Shown: positions 7,005-15,867 of the stretch, in pieces
How positions within the stretch are numbered: the first letter of the stretch is position 1
Layout: every line of letters starts with the position of its first letter
Source: an uncultured bacterium
Lineage (GTDB): Bacteria > Cyanobacteriota > Vampirovibrionia > Gastranaerophilales > Gastranaerophilaceae
DNA length: 64,000 bases
NCBI GenBank assembly: GCA_902777385.1
Contig: CACYTP010000006.1
Location: 23,695-87,694 of the forward strand
Direction of reading: 5' to 3'
Notes under the pieces: model-generated
Told to the model about the DNA's origin: nothing
What the model saw: the letters and a program-made list of their open reading frames with translations, nothing else
The model's database searches: none
Made by a program: the position numbers and the translations under genes

Positions 7005-10000
7005 TTATCTTACATCACGGGCTTTACTTACTTTTTGAACAGTTTTTCTTAATTGAGAACGTTTTTTGTTTTCAAATTCAGTAAATAATTTATGTTTTTT
7101 ATCATTATCAGTATCTTTTTTCTGGGCACGTTTGCTAACATCACTTAAAGTTGATTTCATGGTTTCTGCAACTTCTGATTTTACACTGTTTCTTGTGCTT
7201 TCTTCCATTGCACCTTGTTCTGCAATATCGGTAATTTCAAGGTCGGCGGTTTCTGCCATCCTGTCTTCAGTGTCAATCCTTGTATCATGGATAAGCGGAT
7301 TAAGATATACATTTTCACGTTCATCAGTGATGTTTTCTTCAACTGCTTTTTGAGCGACAATTTCAAGTTCTTTTGTATTATTATCCGGATTGTTGTCGCT
7401 TTCAAGGTCTATGTCATGGTCGCTTACGGACATATCTCGGTCTGCATATTCCTGTACATCTCTTGATTCATCTGCTACAGTTGGTATTGCTTTGTAGTCA
7501 GGTTCTTCAACAACGTAATCGCTTCCGTCATCTTCTTTTGTAATCTGATTAACAAAATCCAATTCATCTTCAGCTTTATCTGATTTGATTTTTCCTGTCT
7601 GAACATTATTTTGAGTCGTTTTTACGGATGCTTCACTATCTGCCTGCGTATTTTTCAGTTCCGTAACCAGTTTTCTTGTACTGTCTGCTGCTGTTGCAAA
7701 ATTATTGCGACTTGCTTTCACTGATTCGTTTATGTCACTAAATGAACCGTTTGACGTATTCGCATCATATTCAAGTTCTGTTATTCTGTCAGATAGTTTG
7801 TCATTATTTTCAGTCTGATTTTTTGAATTATTTTCTGTAGCTTGTTCGGTTATGATAGTTTCTTCAGATGCTAATACTTCCTGAGAACTGTCTTGTGTAT
7901 TTGAGTCATCATATTTTTTGATTGTATTTTTATTTTCATCAACTTTTTCTGACAAAGCTTTTGCTCTGTTGCTGATTTCTTCCATTCTTGATTTTGTATC
8001 TGTTCTGCTGCTTTCAACTGTATCTTTGTTAAATTTAACATGTTCGGCTGACTGATTGAGCATGTTAAATTTAGATTTTGAAACATCATTATCAGTGTTG
8101 AAATCTCGGATATCCTTATCTTTAGCAGACATATCAGATGTAATTGCAACAGACTTATTAGAATTTTTGGTTATCTCATTTTCCGCATCAATGTTTGTAT
8201 TTGAAGCATTATCTTTTGATGTTGAAATGTCCTTTACTTCATTTGCTTCATCGGCAGGTAATTCTTCCGATATAACTTCTGTTGCTGCAATTTCAGTTTC
8301 TTCAGGAGATGTTTGTATGGTTTCCTCGTTTTGAGTATCTGATTCAGATGATTGTTCTGCCTGTTCTGTAGAATTATTATTGGAGGAAACGGTGTTTGCA
8401 CTGTTTTGAGTGTCTTTATTATTTTCAATTTCGGTTTCTTCGTCTATTTCAGTTTTTGGAGTTTCTTCGTCAATTTCAGGGATTTCAAGTTCCGCCTTTG
8501 TATCAGCAGTAACTGTAGCTTCATTTTCTGATGATATATTTGACTTTTCAACTTTTGTTGTATCAGGTACATCGTTTTGTATTGTTGCATTATTTGCAGT
8601 TTTGTCTGTGGCGAATACATTGTTACCGATATCTTTAGCACTTGAAAATGCGTTATTAAATCTTAAATAATCTTGCAGATCAAAGAAAGAATCATCATTT
8701 AATGCTCTAAAGTCAGTGTACACAGGTAAAGAGTTCTGAGTCTTGTTATCTTGTGCGAATTCGTTTGCTGTGATACCAACATTGCGGTTAGCAGTGAGCG
8801 AAATGTCATCCGTATCACTATTATCTGTAGTACTATTCTCTTGTATATTTACAGTTTCTTCTGCGTTATTTGTTATAGGTTGCTCTGAGGTCTGAGGAAT
8901 TTCATTCTCAGGAGGAATTTCAGATAAATCCTCAGTCTGAGTTTGTGTATTATTTGTATTTTGTTCGCCTGATACTGATACCTCAGTATCATTGGTATTG
9001 TTCGTTTCGGTAGCATTATCTTCAGAGTCTGTGTTTATTGCATTGATTTCTTTGTTATCATTTGATATTTTTTCTACAGGTTTTTCGTGTATTAGTTGAG
9101 TATTATTGTTGTCTATGTCTTTCAGATAATCACCCATAACTTTCGCTGTGTTAGCATTACTGTTTATGATATTTGAATTAATATCCAAATCTGACATTAA
9201 TGACATGTTTTTGACGGTAAGTTCAGTATTTAGTTTGAACAAATCCATTCCGACCATAAGATTTATTTTATTGCTCTCTACACTGGCGTGTTCAAATGAT
9301 TTTGCAACTGTATTTCTTGCCAAATTGCTATAATTATCCAAGTTTTGGCTTAATGATTCTTCAAGTCCGATATCTCCGCTAAAATTATCAATACTGTTCA
9401 ATAATTTTTCAACATCATCATTTAAATCTTTATTGAATAATTTTAATGATTTATCTTCTGTCCGGATTTGTTCTCCTAATTTTTTATATCTTGATAATTC
9501 TGTATCAGAAAGCTCTTGTCCATTTTCTACACGGTTTTCGATATCTTTCATTTCGCCGGACATTTTTTCAATATCGTTCTTAGTATTTTCTTGTTCTGTT
9601 TTTGCCTGTTCTGTTTTCTTTGAAACTTCTTCATTATTTTTTTGTATGGTATCAGCGTTTTCTTTAAGTTGTTTACCTTGTTTTTCGGCACTTGTAGTTA
9701 AATTATTTAATGTTTTTATATTATTTACATCTTCAGAGTCGCTGCCATTTTCACTTAAAGCAGTAATGTCGGTTTCTGAATTTATATCAAAATCATCGTC
9801 AGAAGTGTTTTGATATGTAACTTCATCAACTTTTGCCATTGCCTGAGCCCATTCATATATATCATTTGGAACAAGTATTCCGTTATCGTGCATGGCTAAA
9901 ATTTCTTCAGGATCATAATTAGCCCATTCTCCGGTTCTCGGATCATCAGGGTTGTAAGCCCGTAATTCGTGCATGGATGCAATTATAGATGTATGTGAAG

Positions 10001-10187
10001 ATTTTATTTTCAATAGTATAAAATCTAATATTTCACCATCAGTAAATCTGCTATATTCTTCTGATTCCCTGTATTTCGGAAGTAAATCCTCAATATGCAT
10101 GCAGATACGATTATCGTAAGACTGCATGAAAAAACGTTCTTGTAGTGTCGGTTCTTTTTTACATATAGGATATTTATTGTTAAGCAT
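7005..10187 (-). CDS. Large acidic, mostly disordered coiled-coil protein
   Basis: 1060 residues with no signal peptide or membrane segment. Residues 1-130 look folded (aromatic, with an IEDLLPKY helix and a W-rich segment near 100). After that the protein is dominated by Glu, Asp, Asn, Ser and Thr. Predicted helices resembling coiled coils occur near 160-310 (E-Q-E-N-T-K-N-D-I-E-K-M repeats) and 700-850, and the C-terminal ~45 residues turn basic. No family is recognised. A scaffold, filament or secreted-effector role would fit the composition but is not shown. Start: ATG with AAAGGA upstream. It is transcribed alone and converges on radA. Confidence 0.75.
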   Translation of the reverse strand: MLNNKYPICKKEPTLQERFFMQSYDNRICMHIEDLLPKYRESEEYSRFTDGEILDFILLKIKSSHTSIIASMHELRAYNPDDPRTGEWANYDPEEILAMHDNGILVPNDIYEWAQAMAKVDEVTYQNTSDDDFDINSETDITALSENGSDSEDVNNIKTLNNLTTSAEKQGKQLKENADTIQKNNEEVSKKTEQAKTEQENTKNDIEKMSGEMKDIENRVENGQELSDTELSRYKKLGEQIRTEDKSLKLFNKDLNDDVEKLLNSIDNFSGDIGLEESLSQNLDNYSNLARNTVAKSFEHASVESNKINLMVGMDLFKLNTELTVKNMSLMSDLDINSNIINSNANTAKVMGDYLKDIDNNNTQLIHEKPVEKISNDNKEINAINTDSEDNATETNNTNDTEVSVSGEQNTNNTQTQTEDLSEIPPENEIPQTSEQPITNNAEETVNIQENSTTDNSDTDDISLTANRNVGITANEFAQDNKTQNSLPVYTDFRALNDDSFFDLQDYLRFNNAFSSAKDIGNNVFATDKTANNATIQNDVPDTTKVEKSNISSENEATVTADTKAELEIPEIDEETPKTEIDEETEIENNKDTQNSANTVSSNNNSTEQAEQSSESDTQNEETIQTSPEETEIAATEVISEELPADEANEVKDISTSKDNASNTNIDAENEITKNSNKSVAITSDMSAKDKDIRDFNTDNDVSKSKFNMLNQSAEHVKFNKDTVESSRTDTKSRMEEISNRAKALSEKVDENKNTIKKYDDSNTQDSSQEVLASEETIITEQATENNSKNQTENNDKLSDRITELEYDANTSNGSFSDINESVKASRNNFATAADSTRKLVTELKNTQADSEASVKTTQNNVQTGKIKSDKAEDELDFVNQITKEDDGSDYVVEEPDYKAIPTVADESRDVQEYADRDMSVSDHDIDLESDNNPDNNTKELEIVAQKAVEENITDERENVYLNPLIHDTRIDTEDRMAETADLEITDIAEQGAMEESTRNSVKSEVAETMKSTLSDVSKRAQKKDTDNDKKHKLFTEFENKKRSQLRKTVQKVSKARDVR

Positions 10188-10290
10188 TATATTGTCCTTT
10201 AGCTAAAGTAATTATTAATCATAATTATATTCGGCATATTTTATAAAGAACTTTAGTTATTTCTTAATTTAGGTTATAAATTGTTACAAA

Positions 10291-10324
10291 AAAGCACATG
10301 TCTAATAATTTAAACATGTGCTTT
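10291..10324 (-). terminator. Terminator of trxA
   Basis: An 11-bp perfect inverted repeat, AAAGCACATGT (10291-10301) with ACATGTGCTTT (10314-10324), followed on the minus strand by a T-rich tract. It lies just after the trxA stop. Confidence 0.8.
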
Positions 10325-10343
10325 CTATTGTATAAATTTCAAA

Positions 10344-10667
10344 TTATATGTGTTTTGTAATGTTAGAAATAATAGCTGATTTTGGCATTAAACCAACCAA
10401 TCTTTCAACAGCTTTACCGTCTTTAAATACCAATAAGCTAGGTAATCCGCTTATTGAATAATCTTTTGCAGTTTTAAGATTTTCATCAGTATTAACTTTG
10501 ACAAATTTTACCTGACTGCCAAGTTCTGTCGCAATTTCATCTAATACAGGACTCAATTTTCTGCATGGTCCGCACCATGTAGCCCAAAAATCAACAACAA
10601 CCGGTTTGTCAGAATTTAATACTTCTGCTTCAAATGTTGAATCATTAATATCTATAGCATTAGACAT
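10344..10667 (-). CDS. trxA: Thioredoxin
   Basis: 107 residues. The redox site W-C-G-P-C has its cysteines at positions 32 and 35, as in E. coli Trx1. The cis-Pro loop reads S-G-L-P-S. It is a cytoplasmic dithiol reductant for enzymes such as ribonucleotide reductase. It is a single gene with a good Shine-Dalgarno (AAAGGAG), a -10 at 10700-10705 and its own terminator. Confidence 0.97.
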   Translation of the reverse strand: MSNAIDINDSTFEAEVLNSDKPVVVDFWATWCGPCRKLSPVLDEIATELGSQVKFVKVNTDENLKTAKDYSISGLPSLLVFKDGKAVERLVGLMPKSAIISNITKHI

Positions 10668-10699
10668 GATTTTACTCCTTTGTTAACTTTCCTCAACCA

Positions 10700-10705
10700 A
10701 TTATA
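10700..10705 (-). promoter_or_regulatory. Likely -10 element of trxA
   Basis: TATAAT on the minus strand, about 33 bases before the ATG. No clear -35 is seen. Confidence 0.45.
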
Positions 10706-10759
10706 TCATAGAATTTTTTTTTGTGCTATTATCTTGTTAGCACACGATAGGATAGAGAT

Positions 10760-11677
10760 ATGGTTAGGAAAAAAGTAATAGAAATTGTACTTGATACGGA
10801 GACTACAGGGCTTGATTATACTAAGGAGAGAATGGTTGAATTTGCTGCTGTCAGAATGGAAAACGGTAAAATAAAAGATGAATTTCAAACTCTTATTAAT
10901 CCGGAACAACACATCAGAAAATCAAGTATTGCAATTCATGGAATTACTCCCGAAATGGTAAAAGATGCTCCGACTGAAGCCGAAGCTATGCCAAAGATTA
11001 TGGATTTTATAAAAGATTATCCGATTGTAGCTCATAATGCTATATTTGATTATTCATTTTTAAATGAAGCAAGCAAGAGGGTTTTTGGTAAAGAACTGGA
11101 AAATCCGAGAGTTGACTCACAACAAATGTTTAAGGAAATATATCCTGATTTGGAATCTCATGGGCTTGAAGCTTTAACAACAAAATTTAATGTTGATTTG
11201 ACAAATCATCACAGGGCAATGGCTGATACTATGGGACTTGCTCTGGCATATCCAAAATTAAAAAAATTGTATAACCAAAAATACAGTTGGGAAACCAAGC
11301 AGCTTGATAATATTGAATACTTATTTGAAAGATATTTGAGAATTCAACAGACTGTTACTACGTTGCAGTCAGAACTTCAGGATTTAAAATCAGTATTTAA
11401 GTTGTATTTTGAACAGGGCGGCAAACCTATAATTTCACAAAGTGGTGAAACCCTTGTCTATAATACTAAACAAACTTTTGGATACGATTTCAATCAAATA
11501 AAAGATGTTTTGGAGGAGGTTGGAGCTTTTGAAAAAGCTGTTAAGATAAACACTGGTTTTGTAGATAGGCTTGTTGGCGGCGGCAGACTGGATGAAGACA
11601 AAAAAGAAATCATAAAGGATGCCCGTCAGGAAATTACTGAGACAAGAAATGTACAGATTATAAAAGCCGGAAAATAG
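10760..11677 (+). CDS. DnaQ-like 3'-5' exonuclease (DEDDh)
   Basis: 305 residues. Residues about 5-170 are a DEDDh exonuclease: V-L-D-T-E-T-T-G-L-D (ExoI), I-V-A-H-N-A-I-F-D (ExoII), and N-H-H-R-A-M-A-D-T (ExoIII with its His). This is the fold of DNA polymerase III epsilon and PolC-type proofreading domains. The C-terminal ~130 residues are helical and charged and match no domain I know, so this may be a free-standing exonuclease rather than the replicase epsilon subunit. A 17-base gap to the transporter suggests co-transcription. Confidence 0.85.
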   Translation: MVRKKVIEIVLDTETTGLDYTKERMVEFAAVRMENGKIKDEFQTLINPEQHIRKSSIAIHGITPEMVKDAPTEAEAMPKIMDFIKDYPIVAHNAIFDYSFLNEASKRVFGKELENPRVDSQQMFKEIYPDLESHGLEALTTKFNVDLTNHHRAMADTMGLALAYPKLKKLYNQKYSWETKQLDNIEYLFERYLRIQQTVTTLQSELQDLKSVFKLYFEQGGKPIISQSGETLVYNTKQTFGYDFNQIKDVLEEVGAFEKAVKINTGFVDRLVGGGRLDEDKKEIIKDARQEITETRNVQIIKAGK

Positions 11678-11694
11678 TTGAGAAGGAATATATC

Positions 11695-13113
11695 ATGTCA
11701 AATAAATTTATAGAATTTTTTAAAGAACCTTCTTTTGCTGAGCCTATAAAGGATGAGGCAGTTGTAAAGAAGACTTATGCACATTTTCGATGGAGAATAT
11801 TTTATGCAAGTTTTATTGCTTATGTAGTGTTCCATTTGTGCCGTAAAAATATTGCAGTTGCACTTCCTGCTATGGGAGAGGCTTTACACATGTCAAATAC
11901 CGAACTGGGTTTGCTTGGTTCAACTTTGTATGTAACGTACGGTATCGGTAAATTTATAAACGGTGTAATAGCTGATAAAGCCAATGTAAGGACATTTTTG
12001 CCTACAGCACTCATATTATCCGCAATATGTAATATTTGTTTCGTCCTTAGTGCCGTATTTATAACTCCGGGGCATGCAAGCTTCTTTGGTCTGCCTTCTG
12101 CAACAGTGCTTTTATGGATAATGGCATTTTTCTGGGGTGCTAACGGATGGTTTCAGTCATGCGGATTCCCGCCAGTTGCAAAAAGTTTATCATACTGGTT
12201 CTCAAATTCAGAAAGAGGTACCAAGTGGTCTATTTGGTCAACATCACATCAGATTGGTGTCTTTGGTGCCGTTGCGTTGTCAGGTTTTGTAATTGATAAA
12301 TTTGGCTGGATGGCTGCTTTTTATGTGCCGGCTATAATTTGTGCAATTACGGGTTTATGGTTATTTGACAGATTGAGAGATAAGCCGCAGACATTAGGTT
12401 TGCCTGATATTGAAAAATATAACAATGAGCCTGAAGCTAAAAAAGAAAACGAAGGCGATGAAGATAATCGTACATATTTTCAGGTATTCAAAGAAAATAT
12501 ATTGTGTAACCCAATTATATGGATGTTGGCAATAGCTTATATATTTGTGTATATAATCAGGTTTGGGACCGAGGATTGGCTGGTAAAATACCTTGTTGAG
12601 GTAAAGGGTAATGCTCTTGTTACTGCAAGTGCAAAACTCAGTACATTAGCGTTGGTTGGTTCTGCCGGTGCAATTATGGCAGGTGTAATTTCAGACAGAT
12701 TATTTAAGGGAAACAGAACTCCGGTTAATATTATTTTCCTTATCATGCTTATTGTAAGTTTGTATTTGTTCGCTACAAATCCTTCAGGCGGAAAATTATT
12801 TGAAATATTGGATTATGTATACGCTGCAATGATAGGTGTGTTTACTGCCGGACCTCAGATGTTAATTGGCGGACTTTGTGCTGTAGAAAGTAGTTCGAAG
12901 AAAGTAGCATCAGCATCAATTGGATTTACGGGTATTTTCGGATATGTCGGGGCTGCATTGTCTGCTGCGGGTACAGGTGTTGTAGTTGACCATTTCGGTT
13001 GGAACGGTGCAATCGCATTCTGGATGATTTCAACCATGATTTGTGTTGTTATATGTACGGTTCTTCTTATTTATGAAAAACAAAAGAAGAAAAAGACTGC
13101 GGCAAAAAATTAG
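11695..13113 (+). CDS. Organophosphate:phosphate antiporter family transporter (MFS)
   Basis: 472 residues with about 12 hydrophobic helices. The segment Y-V-V-F-H-L-C-R-K-N near residue 45 and G-A-N-G-W-F-Q-S-C-G-F-P-P near 150 are typical of the OPA branch (GlpT, UhpT, PgtP), which exchanges a sugar or glycerol phosphate for phosphate across the inner membrane. The substrate cannot be read from sequence. A cytoplasmic charged loop lies near residues 245-260. It follows the DnaQ-like gene and ends with a strong terminator. Confidence 0.88.
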   Translation: MSNKFIEFFKEPSFAEPIKDEAVVKKTYAHFRWRIFYASFIAYVVFHLCRKNIAVALPAMGEALHMSNTELGLLGSTLYVTYGIGKFINGVIADKANVRTFLPTALILSAICNICFVLSAVFITPGHASFFGLPSATVLLWIMAFFWGANGWFQSCGFPPVAKSLSYWFSNSERGTKWSIWSTSHQIGVFGAVALSGFVIDKFGWMAAFYVPAIICAITGLWLFDRLRDKPQTLGLPDIEKYNNEPEAKKENEGDEDNRTYFQVFKENILCNPIIWMLAIAYIFVYIIRFGTEDWLVKYLVEVKGNALVTASAKLSTLALVGSAGAIMAGVISDRLFKGNRTPVNIIFLIMLIVSLYLFATNPSGGKLFEILDYVYAAMIGVFTAGPQMLIGGLCAVESSSKKVASASIGFTGIFGYVGAALSAAGTGVVVDHFGWNGAIAFWMISTMICVVICTVLLIYEKQKKKKTAAKN

Positions 13114-13139
13114 ATTTAAATACATCAATAAAACGATTA

Positions 13140-13167
13140 CGGATAACCTTCAAGGTTATCCGTTTTT
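13140..13167 (+). terminator. Terminator of the OPA transporter gene
   Basis: CGGATAACC pairs with GGTTATCCG around a TTCAA loop (13140-13162), followed by TTTTT. Confidence 0.85.
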
Positions 13168-13279
13168 GTTATAATCCGAATTTGTATTAGGTTTCAGGGT
13201 TATTTACTGATTATGATAAACATCATAAAAATGGATGATTTAATTTTTGAAAACGTCTGATAATATAGCACTATACTCC

Positions 13280-13343
13280 TTAGAGACTAAGATACACATA
13301 TCCCTAATCAACAGCTATGCACCTCAAAAGTACATAGCTTTTT
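13280..13343 (+). ncRNA. Possible small RNA ending in a terminator
   Basis: AGCTATG (13313-13319) and CATAGCT (13333-13339) form a stem with a 13-nt loop, followed by TTTTT. No coding frame ends here, and the OPA gene already has its own terminator. A TATACT at 13272-13277 could be a -10 for a transcript of about 60 nt. This is a weak call based on an orphan terminator. Confidence 0.3.
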
Positions 13344-13360
13344 CTTTACTTATTTTTTGT

Positions 13361-13389
13361 TTGCCAAACAAGTTTATCCATGAGATAAT
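13361..13389 (+). promoter_or_regulatory. rlmN promoter, leaderless
   Basis: TTGCCA (13361-13366), a 17-bp spacer and an extended -10 TGA-GATAAT (13384-13389). The hexamer ends 6 nt before the ATG at 13396, so transcription should start at the A of the start codon. No Shine-Dalgarno is present. Confidence 0.75.
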
Positions 13390-13395
13390 CCGATT

Positions 13396-14436
13396 ATGAA
13401 AACATTATCAGGATTAACACAGGCTGAAATAGAACAAATAACTGATGAATTGAATGCCTCCAAGTTTAGGGCAAGACAAATTCATAACTGGATTTATCTT
13501 AAATCTGTTTCTTCAATTGATGAAATGACGGATTTGTCCGTAAAATTCAGAGAAGAATTAAAACAGGTCGCAAAAGTTTCTGACGTAAAAATCAAAGTTA
13601 AACAGGTTAGTTCAGACGGAACTTTAAAATACCTGTTGGAATATCCTGACGGAGAATGTGTAGAAACAGTACTTATGAGATTTGATAATCGTGCAAATCT
13701 TACCGCCTGTGTCAGTTCACAGGTTGGCTGTGCCGTTAACTGTTCTTTCTGTGCAACAGGTAAGCGTGGATTTATTAGAAATCTCACATATAAAGAAATT
13801 ATTGAGCAGGTATTAACTATTCAAAGAGATACCGGACTGAAAGTTACGAATGTTGTTTTTATGGGACAGGGTGAACCACTATTAAATACGGATAATGTTC
13901 TAAATGCAATGAAAATTTTTAATGAAGATTTCCAGATAGGTGCAAGGAGGTTGACGGTTTCTACAAGTGGAATTGTCCCGCAAATAAACAGGCTTGCTGA
14001 TTTGGATATGCAGTCAACACTGGCTATATCTCTGCACGCACCTAATCACGAAATCAGAAGAAAATTGATGCAAATTGAAAATAAATATCCTATGGATGAA
14101 CTTAAAAAAGCAATGCTTAATTACGTTAATAAAACAGGTAGAAGAATTACCATAGAATATTTATTGATAAGTGGCTTGAATGATACTGTAGAAAGTGCTA
14201 AAGAACTTGCATATTATCTTAACGATATAAAGTGCAACATAAATTTAATACCGTATAATTCAACTGAAAAAAATGATTATAAAAAACCGTCAAACAATGC
14301 TATTATGAAGTTCAAATACCTTCTTGAACATTCAGGCAAAAAAGTTACCGTAAGATTGGAAAGAGGTGCAGATATTGATGCGGCTTGCGGTCAATTAAGA
14401 GGAAAAGTTACTCAAACATCCTCTGAGCAGTCCTGA
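13396..14436 (+). CDS. rlmN: 23S rRNA/tRNA adenine-C2 methyltransferase RlmN
   Basis: 346 residues, normal for RlmN. The radical-SAM cluster motif is C-A-V-N-C-S-F-C near residue 115. The substrate-methylated Cys is expected in the D-A-A-C-G-Q-L segment at the C-terminus and is present. F-M-G-Q-G-E-P and S-L-H-A-P are family motifs. It methylates A2503 of 23S rRNA and A37 of some tRNAs. The mRNA is probably leaderless. Its end overlaps the convergent gene by 29 bases. Confidence 0.96.
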   Translation: MKTLSGLTQAEIEQITDELNASKFRARQIHNWIYLKSVSSIDEMTDLSVKFREELKQVAKVSDVKIKVKQVSSDGTLKYLLEYPDGECVETVLMRFDNRANLTACVSSQVGCAVNCSFCATGKRGFIRNLTYKEIIEQVLTIQRDTGLKVTNVVFMGQGEPLLNTDNVLNAMKIFNEDFQIGARRLTVSTSGIVPQINRLADLDMQSTLAISLHAPNHEIRRKLMQIENKYPMDELKKAMLNYVNKTGRRITIEYLLISGLNDTVESAKELAYYLNDIKCNINLIPYNSTEKNDYKKPSNNAIMKFKYLLEHSGKKVTVRLERGADIDAACGQLRGKVTQTSSEQS

Positions 14437-14998
14437 TAGAATGAGTATTTACTGATGCAACAACTTTTCTTAAACTTCCGCTTTCACGTTTTAAATATAC
14501 GTCAAAATTGCCGTGTGGAGCGTTCGAAATAGAAAACCTTACTCTTCTTAAATCAATATATCCAATCTTATTAATATCAAAATCAAGGCTGCTGTCGTTT
14601 ACTGCAAGTCTGCCGTTGGTTTTAAGTTTAACAAATCTGACATGTGCACGTCTTAGTTCTGCAGGTGTAAGCTTTTCTCCGTCCCCATCACTTTCAAGTG
14701 ATTCCAACGGCCCTAATAATGACCTTTTGTGTTCACTGCAGCCTAATAAAGATTTGTATGTGTATGGTCTTCTGCTGTCTATAAGCATATAATACTTATA
14801 GCCGCTGATATTCAATATGAAAGGATCGCAGCTTGAATAAGCTCCGTAACTCGGTGTCTGAATGTAACCATACATAGTGCGGACACCGTGTCTGATTGTG
14901 TATGTGCGAGTTTCTGCAAGAGTATAATTTGCGGTTAAAATTATCACACAAACCGCAATAACTATCTTGTTAAAAATATGGTACCATTTTCTACACAT
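14408..14998 (-). CDS. Secreted protein of unknown function
   Basis: 196 residues. Residues about 10-28 form a hydrophobic signal (I-V-I-A-V-C-V-I-I-L) with likely cleavage after T-L-A. The rest is Arg/Tyr/Ser-rich, with two Cys in the mature part, and matches no family I recognise. A short R-R-A-H-V-R-F segment followed by D-x-N-K-I-G-Y-I-D-L may be a small folded unit. There is no Shine-Dalgarno; TTTAAT lies 6 nt before the ATG, so leaderless expression is possible. It converges on and overlaps rlmN. Confidence 0.65.
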   Translation of the reverse strand: MCRKWYHIFNKIVIAVCVIILTANYTLAETRTYTIRHGVRTMYGYIQTPSYGAYSSCDPFILNISGYKYYMLIDSRRPYTYKSLLGCSEHKRSLLGPLESLESDGDGEKLTPAELRRAHVRFVKLKTNGRLAVNDSSLDFDINKIGYIDLRRVRFSISNAPHGNFDVYLKRESGSLRKVVASVNTHSIRTAQRMFE

Positions 14999-15042
14999 AT
15001 TATTATTAAAACAAAAACAAACTAAAATTTGCCAATTTTGAC

Positions 15043-15073
15043 AATAAAAAAGGACTGAGTAAAACCCAATCCT
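15043..15073 (-). terminator. Minus-strand terminator after the small ORF
   Basis: AGGACTGAGT (15051-15060) and ACCCAATCCT (15064-15073) pair with two mismatches; on the minus strand the stem is followed by TTTTTTA. It would end a transcript carrying the small ORF at 15150-15305. Confidence 0.6.
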
Positions 15074-15149
15074 GTTTATTAAAAGCTCTCTTCTTATTTT
15101 ATTTAATAAGCCTCTTTGAAAGAGGTTTTGAAATCCTTTTGCAGAACAA

Positions 15150-15305
15150 CTATCTTACGACTGCAAAAGATGTTTTAATACCTGACTCAGAACTGACACT
15201 CCGAGCAGACATAATCGCCATAGAACGGCGTTTTCTCGCTCCTCTTAATATAAATTCCACACTGTCACATTTATTTGACGATGGGGATGAAATCTTTTTC
15301 AACAT
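15150..15305 (-). CDS. Small basic protein, 51 residues
   Basis: A 51-codon frame begins MLKKISSPSSNK and ends TSFAVVR. The case for a gene is a near-ideal AAGGAG 9 bases before the ATG, an internal Arg/Lys cluster (R-G-A-R-K-R-R), and a minus-strand terminator downstream. The overlapping + strand frame begins with TTG and has no ribosome site. No family is recognised. The basic, Ser-rich composition could suit nucleic-acid or membrane binding, but that is inference. Confidence 0.45.
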   Translation of the reverse strand: MLKKISSPSSNKCDSVEFILRGARKRRSMAIMSARSVSSESGIKTSFAVVR

Positions 15306-15447
15306 TTATAACAACTCCTTAGTTTTCTGCTTACAAGAAACTTATCGGCAAGAAAAATAAAAAACTTTAGAATATATTAAGCAGTTGTTACAAAAAATAT
15401 GAAAATCCATAAATATGATACAAAGCAATATTTGTATTTCCGATAGG

Positions 15448-15867
15448 TTATGCTTTTGGAATGTCTTTTATTTGCTCGTTTATATTTAGGTCAATAAACT
15501 TAAACACATTCAGTACAATTCCGGGTGCAAAATAGTATTGCCCGTTTGCAGGGGTGATTTTTAAAATACTTTTGTTTGGTCCGTAATAAGCGACTGTTGC
15601 AAGAAATTCTTTGTTTGCAGCTTTAAATAATATGTAACCCATTTTTGATTGAAGTTCTTTTATTTCAAACTTGTTTGCCGTAATACTGTCTAATGCAAGG
15701 TAATAAAGATTTTCTGCAGGCATATTATATGACTTTGTACAAGCTGAAAAATCCATGTTTGTGGGTGTTGTAAGTTGCTGTACTGTTAATTCTTCAGAAA
15801 ATACAGCCCCCGATATTCCAAAAAATATGATTATTAATGCAAAAATATATCTTATTGTTCTTTCCAT
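15448..15867 (-). CDS. Small secreted protein of unknown function
   Basis: 139 residues. The signal peptide is I-R-Y-I-F-A-L-I-I-I-F-F with likely cleavage after V-F-S. The mature domain of ~115 residues has alternating strands and one Cys and matches no family I recognise. Its start overlaps the end of polA by 16 bases, so it is translated from the polA mRNA, an unusual partner for an exported protein. Confidence 0.7.
   Translation of the reverse strand: MERTIRYIFALIIIFFGISGAVFSEELTVQQLTTPTNMDFSACTKSYNMPAENLYYLALDSITANKFEIKELQSKMGYILFKAANKEFLATVAYYGPNKSILKITPANGQYYFAPGIVLNVFKFIDLNINEQIKDIPKA

Noticed and set aside
8056..8334. Several + strand frames opposite the 1060-residue gene
   Set aside because: They are Ser/Val/Phe-rich shadows of the Asn/Glu/Asp codon bias on the minus strand, without ribosome sites or recognisable domains.
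15139..15360. 73-residue + strand frame
   Set aside because: TTG start without a ribosome site; the opposite-strand small ORF has a strong one plus a terminator.
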